DNA of 64,000 nt, from positions 4,402,001-4,466,000 of the forward strand of contig NC_133298.1 in NCBI RefSeq assembly GCF_005239225.2, written 5' to 3'. Below are positions 11,253 to 23,212 of this stretch, in pieces. Source of the DNA: Populus alba (Eukaryota; Streptophyta; Magnoliopsida; Malpighiales; Salicaceae). Both the position numbers and the translations under genes were made by a program. Each line of letters begins with the position of its first letter. Position 1 is the first letter of the stretch. The notes below the pieces were generated by a model, which saw only the letters and a program-made list of their open reading frames with translations, made no database searches and was not told the origin of the DNA.

Positions 11253-12619
11253 GGTGAGAAACAATCACAATATTGCTCGGTATCTTTGAAATATATAGTA
11301 AGCTACTCCCAATTGAGCATGGTAATTATATAAAATGGCTTCTTGATGAAGTTTATTGTGTTGCATCCATTTTTATAAGAGCTTCTGATAGAAAATGAGG
11401 GACTTTCTTGTGTAGGAATAAAGCCGGGGAGAAAGGAAGAGCGAGCATGGGAAATTTAGAAACGAACTGGAAAGCTGGGAAGAAAGGAAACTTAATCATC
11501 CCTTATTCCTGCCCTGTTAGACCGCCTGATCTTCTCTGTGTGTGCGTGGGATCAGGGGCCGGGGGCGGGGGAGACAGAGCTCTGTCTCATTTTTTTCGTT
11601 CAGTGCTAGCAATGTTAAAGCTCCTAACTCAGAAAATCGAGAATAAACCTATTTTAACTTGAATTTAGAAAGCAAAAAAAAAAAAAAAAACTAACGAATT
11701 GTAATTGGGGTGATCATCTCTCTTAGGTGCGGAATAAAGAAACAAAATCAAAGTTTATATTACTTTTATTTTTTGATTTGATAGAACAGGTTTAGTTTGC
11801 ATGTTAACCTGGAGCAAATCTCTTTTCTAGATTATTTTTTAAAAGAAGCTTATCCTCTATATACCTTTGTTTGGTGTATTTTGTTGTGCAATCGATAGGT
11901 CTCTGTAGAGGTGGAAGGCGGAGAACAAGGATGTTTTCAAAGGTGAGTATGGTTAGGGACAGGGATAAAGCCCAGAGACAGCAGCATATACAGATGTAAA
12001 ATCTTTAATCTTTTCAGCGTGTGGGGCACTCTGGATTCCTTCATATCCTCTGGTTGTGTTAGTGTCATAAACATGGTGTCGGTTGAAACAGAAAGTGCAT
12101 ATGTGATATTTTGGACTTGGTTGCGAGCCTTCGACTGTTACTGGAACTCCACTTTTAGCTTTTTGAATGATGGTGATGAGAGAGGAGAAGGGGGGAATCT
12201 AATGCTGTAAAGGAAAGTGTTAACCGAGCCAAGGCGTCAATGATTAATGGCACTGGTGAGGGATGCCAAGGACTTTCAAGGACCCATCGCACATGAGCAT
12301 TTCGTACCATTAAGTTCCAAATTGATGGATCATATAAGCATGCATTTTTGCGATTCATATATATCCAATGATTCTGCTCACTCTCTCTCTCTCTCTCTCT
12401 CTCTTTATCAGTAAACGTTTAGGGTTACAATAGAATCATCATCATCAACACCTTTGAGGTCAAAAAGAAAGAGCCGTCGCAGCAAGTCGGGGACTCCATT
12501 TATTAACCAAAAACTAAGAGTGGTCATACTTTGCTGCACCATCTCATAAGTGTTTTTTTTTTTTTCTTTTGAATTTTTTTTAAATATATGTTTTTATTTT
12601 AATTTATCATTTAATGAGT
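11253..12619. other. gene-free stretch inside the broken duplicate
   Basis: No supported gene. It contains a G-rich patch near 11551-11580, a poly-A run near 11676 and a (CT)n run at 12381-12404. Open frames of 60-84 codons on either strand lack motifs. It belongs to the ~9 kb that separates the two halves of duplicate B. Confidence 0.4.
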
Positions 12620-12776
12620 TAAAGCATAAGTTGTAATTAATTGAAAGGCATACATAATAAGTAGTCATCTCTTCTATATATATATATGACTAGGACAATG
12701 TACAATAGTTACTATGTAGTGTACTACGCAAGATAAATATATACAAGGAAATTACAATATTTCCTATATTATAACA
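12620..12776 (-). repeat. copia 3' LTR
   Basis: 157 bases aligning with 17506-17658 (for example the shared AAGCATAAGTTGTAATT and TTTCCTATATTA). Its outer dinucleotide has decayed from the expected TG-equivalent. It holds a (TA)n stretch near 12677-12688. Confidence 0.85.
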
Positions 12777-12778
12777 TT

Positions 12779-15700
12779 CTACTTGGACTGTAAAGAAGCA
12801 ATAGTAGAGTAGGGAAGCGGTTTAGTGAGAACATCAGCTAATTGGTCTTTGAAAGATATAAAGTGAATTTGTATCTCTTTTTTAGCTACTCTATCACAAA
12901 CAAAGTAATAATCAACCTCAACATGTTTTATGCGTGCATGAAAAATAGGATTAGCAGACAAATACGTAGCACTCAAATTGTCACACCAAATGGTGGTAAC
13001 AGAATTGGGAGAAAAGAAAAAACCTGTGAGAAGATAACGAAGCCAAAGAATCTCAGCAGTACCATCAGATAATGCCTTATATTCTGCTTTAGTGGAGGAG
13101 TGAGCAGCAGTGCGTTGCTTGCCAGATTTCTATGAAATGGGAGTGGTGCCAAGAAAGACAATGTAGCCACCCGTAGACTTTCGATCATCAATGCTTCTTG
13201 CCTAATCAGCATCAATAAAACCATGAAGGGATAATGAGGAACCACAAGTAAGGTGAAGATCGAAGGAAGATATACCTTTTAAGTATTGTAGTATACGTTT
13301 GCCAGCCGCTCAATGACTCTTAGTAAAAGCATGCATAAACTAACAGACCTTATTGACAGCATAACATATGTCTGGTCTAATAAATATGAGATACTGAAGG
13401 GAACCAACAACTTGGCAAAAACGAGTGGGGTCCGAGAATGGCTCATTAGTCAGGAGGCCACTCTTGGAGGCAGAAACTAGTGTATCAATAGGCTTGCAGG
13501 TTGACATACCAGCATGTTTGAGGGATGTCAAGAGCATATTTGTGTTGATTAAGCATGAGACCTATACTGGTGGTAGTGACCTCAACCCCTAAGAAATAGT
13601 GAGCAGAACCCAAATCTCAGAGTTTGAATTCTGAACTCAGCAGGGTAATAAGGCGTTGAATCAAAGTGGAGTTACTACCAGTGAGCAGAATGTCATCCAT
13701 ATAGACAAGCAAATAACAAATATCATGATTCACATTCAGAATGAATAAGGAAGTATCAACCTTGAAAACATGGAAGCCAACCAACAGAAGAAAGTCACTC
13801 AGTCATTTGTACTAAGCCCGCGGGGCTTGTTTTAAACCATATAGAGACTTATAACGGCGACACACATGAGTTGGCAGGACAGGGTCAACAAACCCCGTGG
13901 GTTATTGCATATAAACAACCTCCTAAAGTGAACCATTGAGAAAGACATTATGAACATCAAGTTGCCGAATCTGCCAACAGTTAAAGACGGTAATGGCAAG
14001 GACTAAGCGGACAGTGGTCGGTTTGACAACCGGATTGAAGGTTTCAAAGTAGTAGATACCTTCTTGTTAAGTGAACCCCCGTGCAACCAAGCATGCCTTG
14101 TAGCGTTAAACAGTACCATTAGCTTGACTCTTAATTTTATAAACCCATCGACAACTAACAACATTAGTAGAAGGCTTATATGGAACCAAGGACCAAGTAC
14201 AATTGGCATGTAAAGCTGTAATCTCAGATTTTATAGCAGAATGCTAACACAAAAAAAGGTCAGCTTCTCTGAAAGACAAAGGTTCATGAGTAAAGGAATA
14301 GGTTACTCGTGAGGTGAGAGGCATACACTAAGCTTATGTTGACAGACTTGTGTTGTCGGGAAGGTATTACAGTAGGGGAGTCAGAAGACCTGATGGGCGG
14401 TTGCTAGTGTGGAATGGAATAGCTAGAAAGATCAATATAGGGATCTAAGTCTGGTGGTGACTGTGTAGGGACCTGAGAAGGAGATGCAGGGCCAGACAGG
14501 GTAGCTGGTGGCACAACAGAAGAAGAAGAAGAAGAAGAATCAGATGCTATGATGTCCGAAGCTGCAAAACCTGAACATGCAAAATGATCAAGACACATAG
14601 TTGTAAATGGTGGTGTGTGTGGGGAGGGTTGGTGTTTGTGGTGGTTTATATGATGGGAAATATGTTAAGGTAGGAAGGTGGGAGATAGGGGCCGGTTGTA
14701 GGCTAAAATGGGTTGTGGTAAAAACACGATCACACTCAATAAATGGAAAGGAATTTTCATGGAAACGAACATGACGGGAGATGTAAATACGATCAAAAAA
14801 CAAGTCAAGACAACGGTAACCTAGATGACATGAACTATAACCTAGAAACACACAAGGAGTAGAGAAATAGTCTAACTTATAAGCATTATATGGTCAGAGG
14901 AACGGAAAGTAGAGACATCCAAAAGTACACAAGAAACCATAATCAGGTGGTTGATGAAACAGAGTTTCAAATGGGGATTTATTTCGTAAGACCGATGTTG
15001 GCATATGATTAATAAGATAGATAGAGGTTTCAAATGTATAATTCCATAATTTTAGAGGTGCCTTACAGTAACCAAGTAGGGTAAGACCAGTTTCGACAAC
15101 ATAACGGTGATGACGCTTAACAGTACCATTTTGTTCGTGCGTATACGGACAAATGATGAGATGGTGAGTACCAAGAGTTATGAATAAAGAATTTAATTTA
15201 TGATATTCACCACCCTAGTCAGTTTGTACTTATTTTATTTTGCAGAAGAATTGTCGTTCAACCAAAACTTGAAATTGATTAAACACATTAAACACATCAG
15301 ATTTGGCACTAAGAGGATAAAACCAAATAAATTTTGTGTACGCATCTATAAAGATCACAAAATAACAGAAACCATCAGAAGATAAAATAGGGGAAGGACC
15401 CCAAACATCACTAAAAACTAGTTTAAGAGGAGCAAATGTTTTGTGACCCGTAGGTCCTAATGATAGACGTGATGATTTTCCTAACGGACATGCTAGACAC
15501 TGAAAATTTAAAGGACGAGATGTACAAGTGACTTTTTTATTTGATGCTAAGAAACTCAGAACCCAAGAGATTTGGTGACCTAGTTGACAATGCCAAATAT
15601 CAACAGAGATGGATAAACTAGCAAACAAAAAAGTTTGGGGCATAAATGTGACAGAAGACTCTGAAAGGACGTAAAGGCCATCTTTACTCTGATCAAAAAG

Positions 15701-17223
15701 CAAAACCTCCTTGGTGATGAGATCCTTAACATAGAAAATAGAAGAGTGAAATTCAAAGAAGACACAGTTTTCATGACTAAATTATTGAACAGATAGAAGT
15801 CTTTTTATTATTATTTTTGGAACATGCAAGACATTAGACAACGTAAAAACTCATTTAGGGGTACGGGGAATATTATGGGCTGCATTAGATATGACAAGTC
15901 CCTTACCATCACCAACATGCAATTGATCATTACTGAGATAAGGTTTTGCATGTGTTATACTAGCAATATCTGGAGTAACATGTAGATTTGCACCGATGTC
16001 AGGAAACCAAGTGACAGAATTTGTTATGGACGCGTCATTAAAAGAGAGGTTGGTTGAGGCGTGATTACCATGGCACACAAGATGGGAGCATTGTTGTACG
16101 GAGTGCCCAAATATATTGCAAAGTTGACACTTAATATGTCACTGCCACTGACCAGCATTACTTGTTTTGCTCTGCTGCTAATCTGGGCAATTTTACTACC
16201 AATGCCCACGTTGTTGCTGCTGGAAACCGCTACTGTGACCTCTGAAAGTCTGGGCACCATACTGAGTCGAGGGGGAGCGCATATTCCTCCACCCATCACG
16301 TCTTCCCCTGACCCGTTGAAAGGAAGAACCGTTGCCGTTAAACATAAAAAATGAATAGGCAGAAGGGGGTTACACAGGTCTTGGTAGTAATGGTGCAACC
16401 GTAAGAGTAGGATGAAGGGAGCTCCTATGTAAAAACTCATTAGTAGATAAATGACTATGCAGCTCAGAATATGGTAGAAAGTCAGATTTTGTCAATATAT
16501 CGATAACCAAATCACAAAATTCATTACGAAGGCCCTGCAACACATATAGATTGAAGTTTGTGAGAGAGATGGGATGGCCTGCAGCAGCTAGCTCATTAAA
16601 TAATCCCTTAGCCTTCTACAGATAGATGGTAATGGTATCATCACCTTGACGAAGGTCTTGAAGACAACCATGCAATTGCATGATTCGAGAGTTTGATGGA
16701 GAAGCAAGAGCACATTTTAGCATGCTCCACACACTAGCAGAGGTTGGGCAATCAACCACAAAGTGGAGATCATTTATGGACAAAAAGGAAAGGAATGCAC
16801 TGAGGATAAGTTGATCTTATTGTTTCCATGTCAAAAGGCTTAGGAAAAAACAGAACTGAAGGTAGTTGAAATGGTAGAAACATCACTATATGAAGGACAC
16901 ATCGTCAAGCCATCGACAAAAGAAAAGACACCTTGACCAATCAAATATGGCTTCATCTACATACACCAAAATAGATAATTTGTGTTGGTAAGTTTGAGAT
17001 TGATGACTTGTTGTGTGTTGGAAAGAGGTATGATGGTTGATGGTGCGGCAGGAATTGAGGAGATAGATAGAGCTACATTATATGCAAACACAAGCACACT
17101 AGTGAAAGCAGGGGCTACAAGGGAGGATGGGGTAAGGGAGGTCAAGTTGACATTGATGCCAATTACAATAACAGCAAAGGAATCCATTGGTGAAGCTGGA
17201 GAAGTCGGATAATTGCTGCTCAA
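12779..17223 (-). pseudogene. copia polyprotein remnant (gag-pro-int-RT-RNaseH)
   Basis: Recognisable pieces from the 5' end: gag start with NLKLTNTNYLFW (to 17223); protease VTWFPDIGANLHVTP (15851-16078), where the usual D-S-G is D-I-G; integrase zinc region and core WHCQLGHQ... CLACPLGKSSR... FVIFIDAYTKFIWFYPL (15230-15703); integrase C part MFLGYSSCHLGYRCLD (14588-14851); RT end SLQYLIFIRPDICYAVNKV (13340-13537); RNase H end LSANPIFHARIKHVEVDY and ADVLTKPLP (12779-12976). Frames change repeatedly between pieces, with several stops, so no protein can be made. Family assignment is secure. Confidence 0.85.
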
Positions 17224-17490
17224 ATGAATATGTCGTAAAGTCTCTACAGAGGGAGCTAAGGTTGGCTATTGATATGCTATCTGTTTTCAAGAGTGTGGAC
17301 TGGGAAACAATGCAATATTTCAGAACTGAGGCAGGGAAGGGGAAAGGGGAGAGATATGTTATTTTTCAGAGGAAAAACATTTGCAGCAAACTCTTTCGCA
17401 GAGAAGGAGAGAAAAATCTATTTCAGAACTAAGACAGGGAAGGAGAGAATGTGCCGATTACGGAGAGAACAATCTTTTTAGATATTTTCA

Positions 17491-17502
17491 GCTCTGATAC
17501 CA
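17491..17502 (-). other. copia primer-binding site, initiator tRNA-Met
   Basis: The minus strand reads TGGTATCAGAGC exactly, three bases inside the 5' LTR. This is the canonical copia primer site. Confidence 0.85.
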
Positions 17503-17505
17503 AGT

Positions 17506-17658
17506 TGAAGCATAAGTTGTAATTGATTGAAGGGCATACATAATCAGTAGCCATCTCTTCTATGTATATGACTATGGCAACATAGAATAGTTATTATGTA
17601 GCATACTATGTAGAATAAATATATACAAAGAGAATACAACATTTCCTATATTACAACA
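17506..17658 (-). repeat. copia 5' LTR
   Basis: 153 bases, TGTTGTAATATAGG to GCTTCA on the minus strand. The differences from the other LTR are scattered substitutions and small gaps, which points to an old insertion. Confidence 0.85.
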
Positions 17659-17739
17659 CATTCCATAATACAATATTTGGTTTCAGGAAGATTGAGTTTT
17701 ATAATTTTGTATATGGTTAGCTTGGTTTCATTACCTGTA

Positions 17740-18480
17740 TTATGGGGTTTAGCGGGTTAATCTAGTTAACACGAGTTTTTTTTATCTTTTTTAATTTCAT
17801 ATTCAACATTGGGTTGATTGGGAATTAGATTTCATGATTTATTTTGGTTTGCTTTCTATAAAGTTATCTCAGTCTCATGACTTGAGTTGTAGGTCGCGGG
17901 TTTGTAAGGTTAACCTAGTTAACTTCAGTTTTTTTACTCTTTTTTTAATTGGTATTTTTTTCAATTTCATCCTTCATCAATGAGTTGATTAGAAATTAGA
18001 CTTCATGATTTGTTTCAATTTGCTTTCTATAAAATTATCTAAGTCTCATAACTCAAGTCATGTGTTTTGTGGGTTAACCCAGGTAAACTCAGGTCATGTC
18101 ATTTTATTAAGTCCTATTTTTAGATTGAATTTTAAAAAAAAAAAATTCATCCTTCAACAAAGAGTTTATTAGAAATTGGATTTCATAATTTATTTTGATT
18201 TATTTTATGAAATTATCTCAATCTCATGACCTGGGTCGCGAGTTTGACAAGTTAACCTAAGCTGACTCGAGTCATTTTTTTTGTTTACTTTCTATAAGGT
18301 TATCATGATCTCATGACCCGAGTTACGGGGTTGGCAGGTTAACTCGAGTCTTTTTTTTTTCATTTCCATTCTTCAACACCGGGTTGATTATGAATTGAGT
18401 TTCATGATTTGTTTTGAATTATATATTTGGGGTTATCATGGTCTCATTATTCGGGTCATATATTCGGCAAGTTGATCCAA
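17740..18480. repeat. degenerate tandem repeat, roughly 165-185 bp unit
   Basis: About four units share the phrases GGGTTAAYCYAG, GTTGATTRGRAATTRGATTTCATGATTTRTTTTG and TTATCTCAGTCTCATGACT, in the same order, at about 17745, 17910, 18075 and 18240. Copies differ by substitutions and indels. No coding content is seen. Confidence 0.6.
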
Positions 18481-19499
18481 CATGTTATTGTTTCAATATT
18501 TTGTTTTAAAAAGATGTTTTCTTGAATTTTTGGGAGTATTCTATTCACCCCTTTTGGCTTCTATTGAATCGAGAAATAGGTTTGATGTTTTTACCGGTTA
18601 TATGTTTTGCCTTTGGATCTATCAAGTTGATTTGATTAGGTCACATTGAATCAACCTTTGCATAGATTAAAAGTTTTTTCTACTAGAAAAATGTTAGCAG
18701 CGCCTAGATGCTTCTTTTGTATGTTAAAAAAAATTGATCTGACTCGCAGTGTAACGCAAGATAAGGATCTAGTGACTAATAAAAGGAAGGAGGAGGGCAC
18801 ACCATAAACAACTTCTCATGCCATACCCATTTGTAAGCAACCCAAAGAAGAACACAAACCTAATTGAACAAGAAAGTTGAAAACAATAGGTGATGAAGTT
18901 ATGGAAAGTCTTCACAAAAGGTGATGAACTTTCCCGAACTGATTAGTTCTGGACCTGATTCATACCTATAAAACAAGTCCCTCGTAGAATGAGGGACACT
19001 CTAATGCTTAAGTTAATATTTGAGTTTTTTTCTAAGTGATAAACAAGTAAAAAATTAAGAAGATGAAAATAGTATTTTTATGTTTAAAGAAGAGATATGT
19101 GTTCTCTATATAATGGATAAGTGTAGAGGTAAGTGTCCAGACCGTCTTCTCTCTCTCTCAAAACCTGAGAATAGATAACTTAGAAAATATCTAGAAAAAT
19201 ATATAGAGAAATGTCCAAGAAAATGTATCATTCATGAATAGTATGAATAATGATGAATAGTACATGCATGAATAGTACCATGCAAATTTTACTATTCATA
19301 AATAGTAAAACGAGGTGATACAAGATAGCTTTGTCAGATCAAGCCAAAAAAACAGAGAAATGAAGGGGAAAGAGAGGAGACCAAGCTACCTTAATTATAG
19401 CTCAAATGGGTTGAAAAGGTTCTATTCATTTATAATGAATAACCTTACCACATTTTTTTTCTTGTACTGAAAAAGGATGGGGAAGAGAGAGGAATGAGA
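18481..19499. other. gene-free stretch
   Basis: No gene, RNA or transposon end could be supported. The section near 19225-19310 repeats the word ATTCATGAATAGTA several times and leads into the tandem array that follows. Confidence 0.4.
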
Positions 19500-20150
19500 A
19501 AGAGAGAGAAGGAGGTGGAGCTCGGTCTGACCGAGTTTAGGGACTCGAGACTTGTTCTAAATGAGTTTTGCATAGTAAATATTATCCATGAATAGTAAAT
19601 ATTATCCATGAATAGCAAACATTATTCATTACTATTCATGAATAGTAAATAAGACTATACCGAGCTAAGGGATGAGAGAGAAAGGGAGGAGAAAGAGAGG
19701 AGGGGTGGAGTTTGGTCTGACCATAAATAGTATGATCAAGCCTGAAACTCGTTTTGAATGAATTTTGCATAGTAAGCATTATTCATGAATAATAAATGAG
19801 ATTATATCAAGCTAAGGGATAAGGGAGAAAGAGAGGAGGGGTAGAGCTCAGTCTGAACAATCATAAATAATATGATCGAGCCTAAGACTCATTTTCAATG
19901 AGTTTTGCATAGTAAGCACTATTCATGAATAGTAAATAAGACTATATCAAGCTAAGGGATGAGAGAGAAAGGGAGGAGAAAGAAAGGAGGGGTGGAGCTC
20001 AATCTGAACAATCATAAATAGTATAACCGAGCTTGAGACTCGTTATGAATGAGCTTTGCATGGTAAAAATTATTCAAGAAAAGTAAATATTATTCATTAA
20101 TAGTAAACAAGACTAAATCCAGCTTAGGGGTGAGAGAGAAATGGGGGAGT
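19500..20150. repeat. purine-rich tandem array, unit about 140-170 bp
   Basis: Units begin with GCTAAGGGATRAGRGAGAAA at 19664, 19811 and 19951, and with a variant at 20122. Each continues with GGAGGGGTGGAGCTC, a CATAAATAGTATGA word, ACTCGTTTTGAATGAGTTTTGCATAGTAA and ATTCATGAATAGTAAAT. A degenerate copy precedes 19664. There is no open reading frame along the array. Confidence 0.75.
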
Positions 20151-20456
20151 AGGCCCAACCAAGCTTCTTCTTCTCTTTTTTTAATTGTTATTTTGTTGTG
20201 TAATAAAAAAGGATATATATACAAATTAAAGAATTGCAGGGAGTGAATAATGTTCTGCTTTCATTTCACCTGCCAGTAATGTTGTTGGTTAGTCTAAGCT
20301 TGATGAGCGGCTCCACCTGCCTTGCAAGTAATCCTCCAATGATATACTCCACTTAATGTTGCTCAAGGAGAGCGAATCATCCTCGACATCTAGCAATGCA
20401 AGGTTAAGTGTACCATACAGCGCCAAGAAAGCCAACGATAAGCATGAATTCTCATG

Positions 20457-20461
20457 AAAGG
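20457..20461. other. left target-site duplication AAAGG
   Basis: AAAGG directly precedes the left LTR end (TGTCACACC). The same five bases follow the right LTR end at 38170-38174, and occur once in the uninterrupted copy A near 2918-2924. Confidence 0.9.
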
Positions 20462-21434
20462 TGTCACACCCCCTCAAAAAATTATAATTAGGGCACGACA
20501 TCGGTTGGCGATTTTCGTTGTGTTCTGATGATTTGGTTCTTTGGAGTCGCCACCTAGTATTTGGTCACTAGGAACCCTAACTGGTCTTTCAGAGATTCTA
20601 AGGCAAGGGACTGGTTGCGTAAAGGGAAGGTACTAGCACCCCTAATACGCCCTACCTAAGGTAAGCTGCTTGGTGTTTGGTTTGCTCTATAGTCTATGGT
20701 GTTGGTGTTTTCTAATCCCGTCAACTCGTAAATCGCAAGGAAAAGAGAATAAAAGAACGAAGAAAAATTTCACAATTCTTAAAAAAAAAACTACTTTTCA
20801 CGACTCGTAAACCGTGGAAAAAAAAATTAAAATTAAAATTTTAAAATGTTCTCAATCGCAACCAAAGCTTCTTTCAAACATGTGCGTTGATTTATTACTC
20901 CCGATAATATTTTGGATGTTCGTCCTTTTAAGGATTTCTTCATCCAAACATTAGCGGTGAACAATAACCACAACTTCTCCTCCCAAAATAAGATTTTTAT
21001 AGTTTTTGGAATATTGGCCAATACCCTTTGGAGTTTTACAAAACAGGTTGTAAAATCCACAAATGCAAGAAAATGATTTGTGTTTAAGAAATCTATGCGA
21101 AAACACATTTTTAAAACTTCCAATATTTTTTATATATATAAAAAAGAACATTCAAAACGTGCTAGTGTATTGGCCGTATGCATGAAAAACAAAACATTTT
21201 TTTTTTTATAAACTCTTTTTTTTTTTACGAAAACAGGTGTTTTTTAAATACTGAAATTATATCCCCATAGTATAAAAAAATGCAAATCAATATATACCAA
21301 GAACAACAATATATTTTTTTTTTTTCAGAAATTTTTTTATTTTTTATTTTTTTTTATTTTTTTGAGAAAAAAAATATATACATATATACACACACATGCA
21401 TAATATAATAATATAATAATATATTAATATATTA

Positions 21435-21660
21435 AATGGGCTGGGCCGGCCCATTAACTGGGCCGGACTCCAGCCCCAAAAATTGTTGGGCCGGACTCGG
21501 CCCAACAGCAACCTACTTTGGTCTGGGCCGGACCGGCCCAGACCCATATCATTGGGCCAGACACTGTCTGGCCCAACAAAAAAAGGAAATGAACGGGGGG
21601 GGAATTATTTTCCCCCCCACCTCCTGCATGCAGAAACGATTCTGCATGCAGGAGGCCAAA
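21435..21660 (-). other. cluster of strong inverted repeats in LTR leader (also 36523-36745)
   Basis: Several near-perfect stem-loops lie side by side: TTGGGCCG..CGGCCCAA (about 21486-21506), TCTGGGCCGG..CCGGCCCAGA (about 21522-21542), TTGGGCCAGACA..TGTCTGGCCCAA (about 21553-21577), a G-run/C-run pair (21595-21619), and a 16-bp-arm repeat CCTCCTGCATGCAGAA..TTCTGCATGCAGGAGG (about 21620-21655). All fall downstream of the TATA box in transcript orientation. The same set is in the other complete LTR; the partial LTR ends at the G-run. Confidence 0.75.
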
Positions 21661-22024
21661 ACTTGCGCCCGGATTAACAAGAAAGTGTGCAGGGGGGAGG
21701 AGACGTACCTGGCGCGGCGGAGACGATGGTTTGCTGACGGTGCTGCAGTGTCGTGGCTTCACGGACGGCGGCTCCAGGGCGGCGCTGCGGCTGTTTTCCA
21801 ACGGTTCGTCGTCGTTCAACCGGTTCGTTCCTTCTGTTTCAGCTTCTTGAGTTCCCTCTCAGTTTCAACTATCCCAAGCTTCTCAACTTTTGGGTTTTCG
21901 GTGGCTGTTTCTTGAGTTCGGTGGTTTCTCTCTCTTTCGGTCTCTCTCTCTCTCACTGTCTCGGTTCTTCTCTTTCTTTTTCGGGTCCTTTCCCTTTTCT
22001 CTCTTTCTCACTCTACTTCTTCTC

Positions 22025-22032
22025 TATTTATA
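22025..22032 (-). promoter_or_regulatory. TATA box of the 3' LTR
   Basis: The minus strand reads CCTATAAATAGAGAAG. It is the best TATA match in the LTR and is oriented toward the element's coding direction. Sequence to higher coordinates would be U3; transcription would begin a few tens of bases further left. Confidence 0.6.
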
Positions 22033-23065
22033 GGCATATCGGGGCATGCATGGGGGAACAAGGCGTGCTGGTCGGTCGGTCGGCAGGCGCCGCTGCCAAG
22101 GTGCTTCTCTCGGGTTCGGTGGCGCGGCGGGTGGTCGGCCAGCGGCTTCGATTTCGGGGGTCCCAAGGTGTGGGGCGTCGGGCCATGGCACGTGAGGAGA
22201 GAGGCGGGGACAAAAACCCCGGTTTTCCTCTCCTCTGCTACGCCTGCGGGGGGGAAGAAGAAGAGAAACAGTGCCGTTCAAAACGGCACCGTTTGGTCTC
22301 TTTCTCTCTTTTTTTTTTTTTAAACGCATGAAACGGCGTCGTTTTGGAGAAAACGCGCCGTTTCATTTAAATTTGGCGCCAGAAATGCGCCAACGTTCAC
22401 ATCAGTCCCCCAATTATTTTTGTTCCTTTCAATTGCGTCCCTGCCAATTTCGGTCTTGTCCGCCAAGTTGGCCGCCTTTTCCACTTTGGTCCTTGGCCTC
22501 TAAATTATGCAATTTAGCCCTCAATTGATCAATAAACTTCCAATTTCTTCAATTAGGCCCCTCAATCAACTCCAAACAGCCCCCCTATCTTTGCGCCTTT
22601 TCCAAATTGGTCCCTGGTTTCGGATTTTCACAATTAAACCCCTAATTGGCCATTAAACTTCAATATTTATGCAATTAAGCCCCTGATTTGACTTAATAAA
22701 TTCCTAAAAATCATAATTTGGCCCCAGAACTTTAATTTCTTCAATTTAAAGCCCAAATTGACTTAAAAAATTAATTTTTCTTGCGATCAAATCCCCTATA
22801 AATCCAATAAAAAATCAATTAAACCCATAAACATCCAAATTTGGGCTTCTCTCCTCAGAATTCAAAATTTCCTTCTCAATAGGGTTCTCATCCTTCAAGA
22901 ATATATTGTCAAAAAATCCAATCTTTGTATCTTTATACTCCTTGACCAATTTTCTGACCATTTTCCGAGCGCTTCTGCCTCCTGTTATTTTTCTAACCTC
23001 CTTCGGCTATATCTATATATATATATTTTTTTTTTTTTGCGGGGACCCAAAAATGGGTTACAACA

Positions 23066-23080
23066 GATGCCCCCTCTTTA
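23066..23080 (-). other. polypurine tract
   Basis: The minus strand reads AAAGAGGGGGCATC directly before the 3' LTR start (TGTTGTAACC). Position and composition fit the plus-strand primer of an LTR retrotransposon. Confidence 0.75.
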
Positions 23081-23212
23081 TAGAGCTTACGGAGCAAAGG
23101 TTTTGCGTAGTAAGTTTTATAAAGATAGTCCCAACTAAACTCCCGAAAACTGATCTGGTCGAAGCTTGATCGATCTGAAACTCTTTCTTTACAACAATCC
23201 TCTTCGGCCATC

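Larger units (their letters stand above)
12620..17658 (-). mobile_element. Ty1/copia retrotransposon with both LTRs, decayed
   Basis: Short terminal repeats (12620-12776 and 17506-17658) enclose about 4.7 kb, with a primer site just inside the right LTR. Minus-strand pieces appear in copia order: gag (about 16024-17223), protease (15851-16078), integrase (14588-15703), reverse transcriptase and RNase H (12779-14350). The minus-strand LTR begins TGTTGTAATATAGG and ends GCTTCA (TG..CA). I could not find a matching 5-bp target duplication, so the ends may have mutated. Many stops and frameshifts are present. Confidence 0.88.
20462..23065 (-). repeat. Tat 3' LTR
   Basis: 2604 bases, TGTTGTAACCC to GGTGTGACA on the minus strand. 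It contains a U3 with palindromic AAACGG..CGTTT boxes (22270-22364), a TATA box (22025-22032), a long transcribed part with several strong hairpins (21435-21660), and A/T-rich sequence. Only a handful of substitutions separate it from 35556-38169 by eye (for instance near 21730, 22094, 22206, 22273). Confidence 0.93.

Noticed and set aside
11253..20334. The 9 kb gap in duplicate B as a single CACTA-type transposon (starts near TAGTGG, 3-base CTC at both sides)
   Set aside because: The termini are not inverted CACTA...TAGTG ends and no transposase was found; the interval contains a separate copia element and tandem repeats.
21753..22331. 192-codon open frame, present again at 36842-37420, looking like a conserved protein
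   Set aside because: Both lie at the same place in the two complete LTRs, antisense to the element. The identity is LTR identity; composition (Ser/Phe/Leu runs from CT-rich DNA) and lack of any motif argue against a gene.
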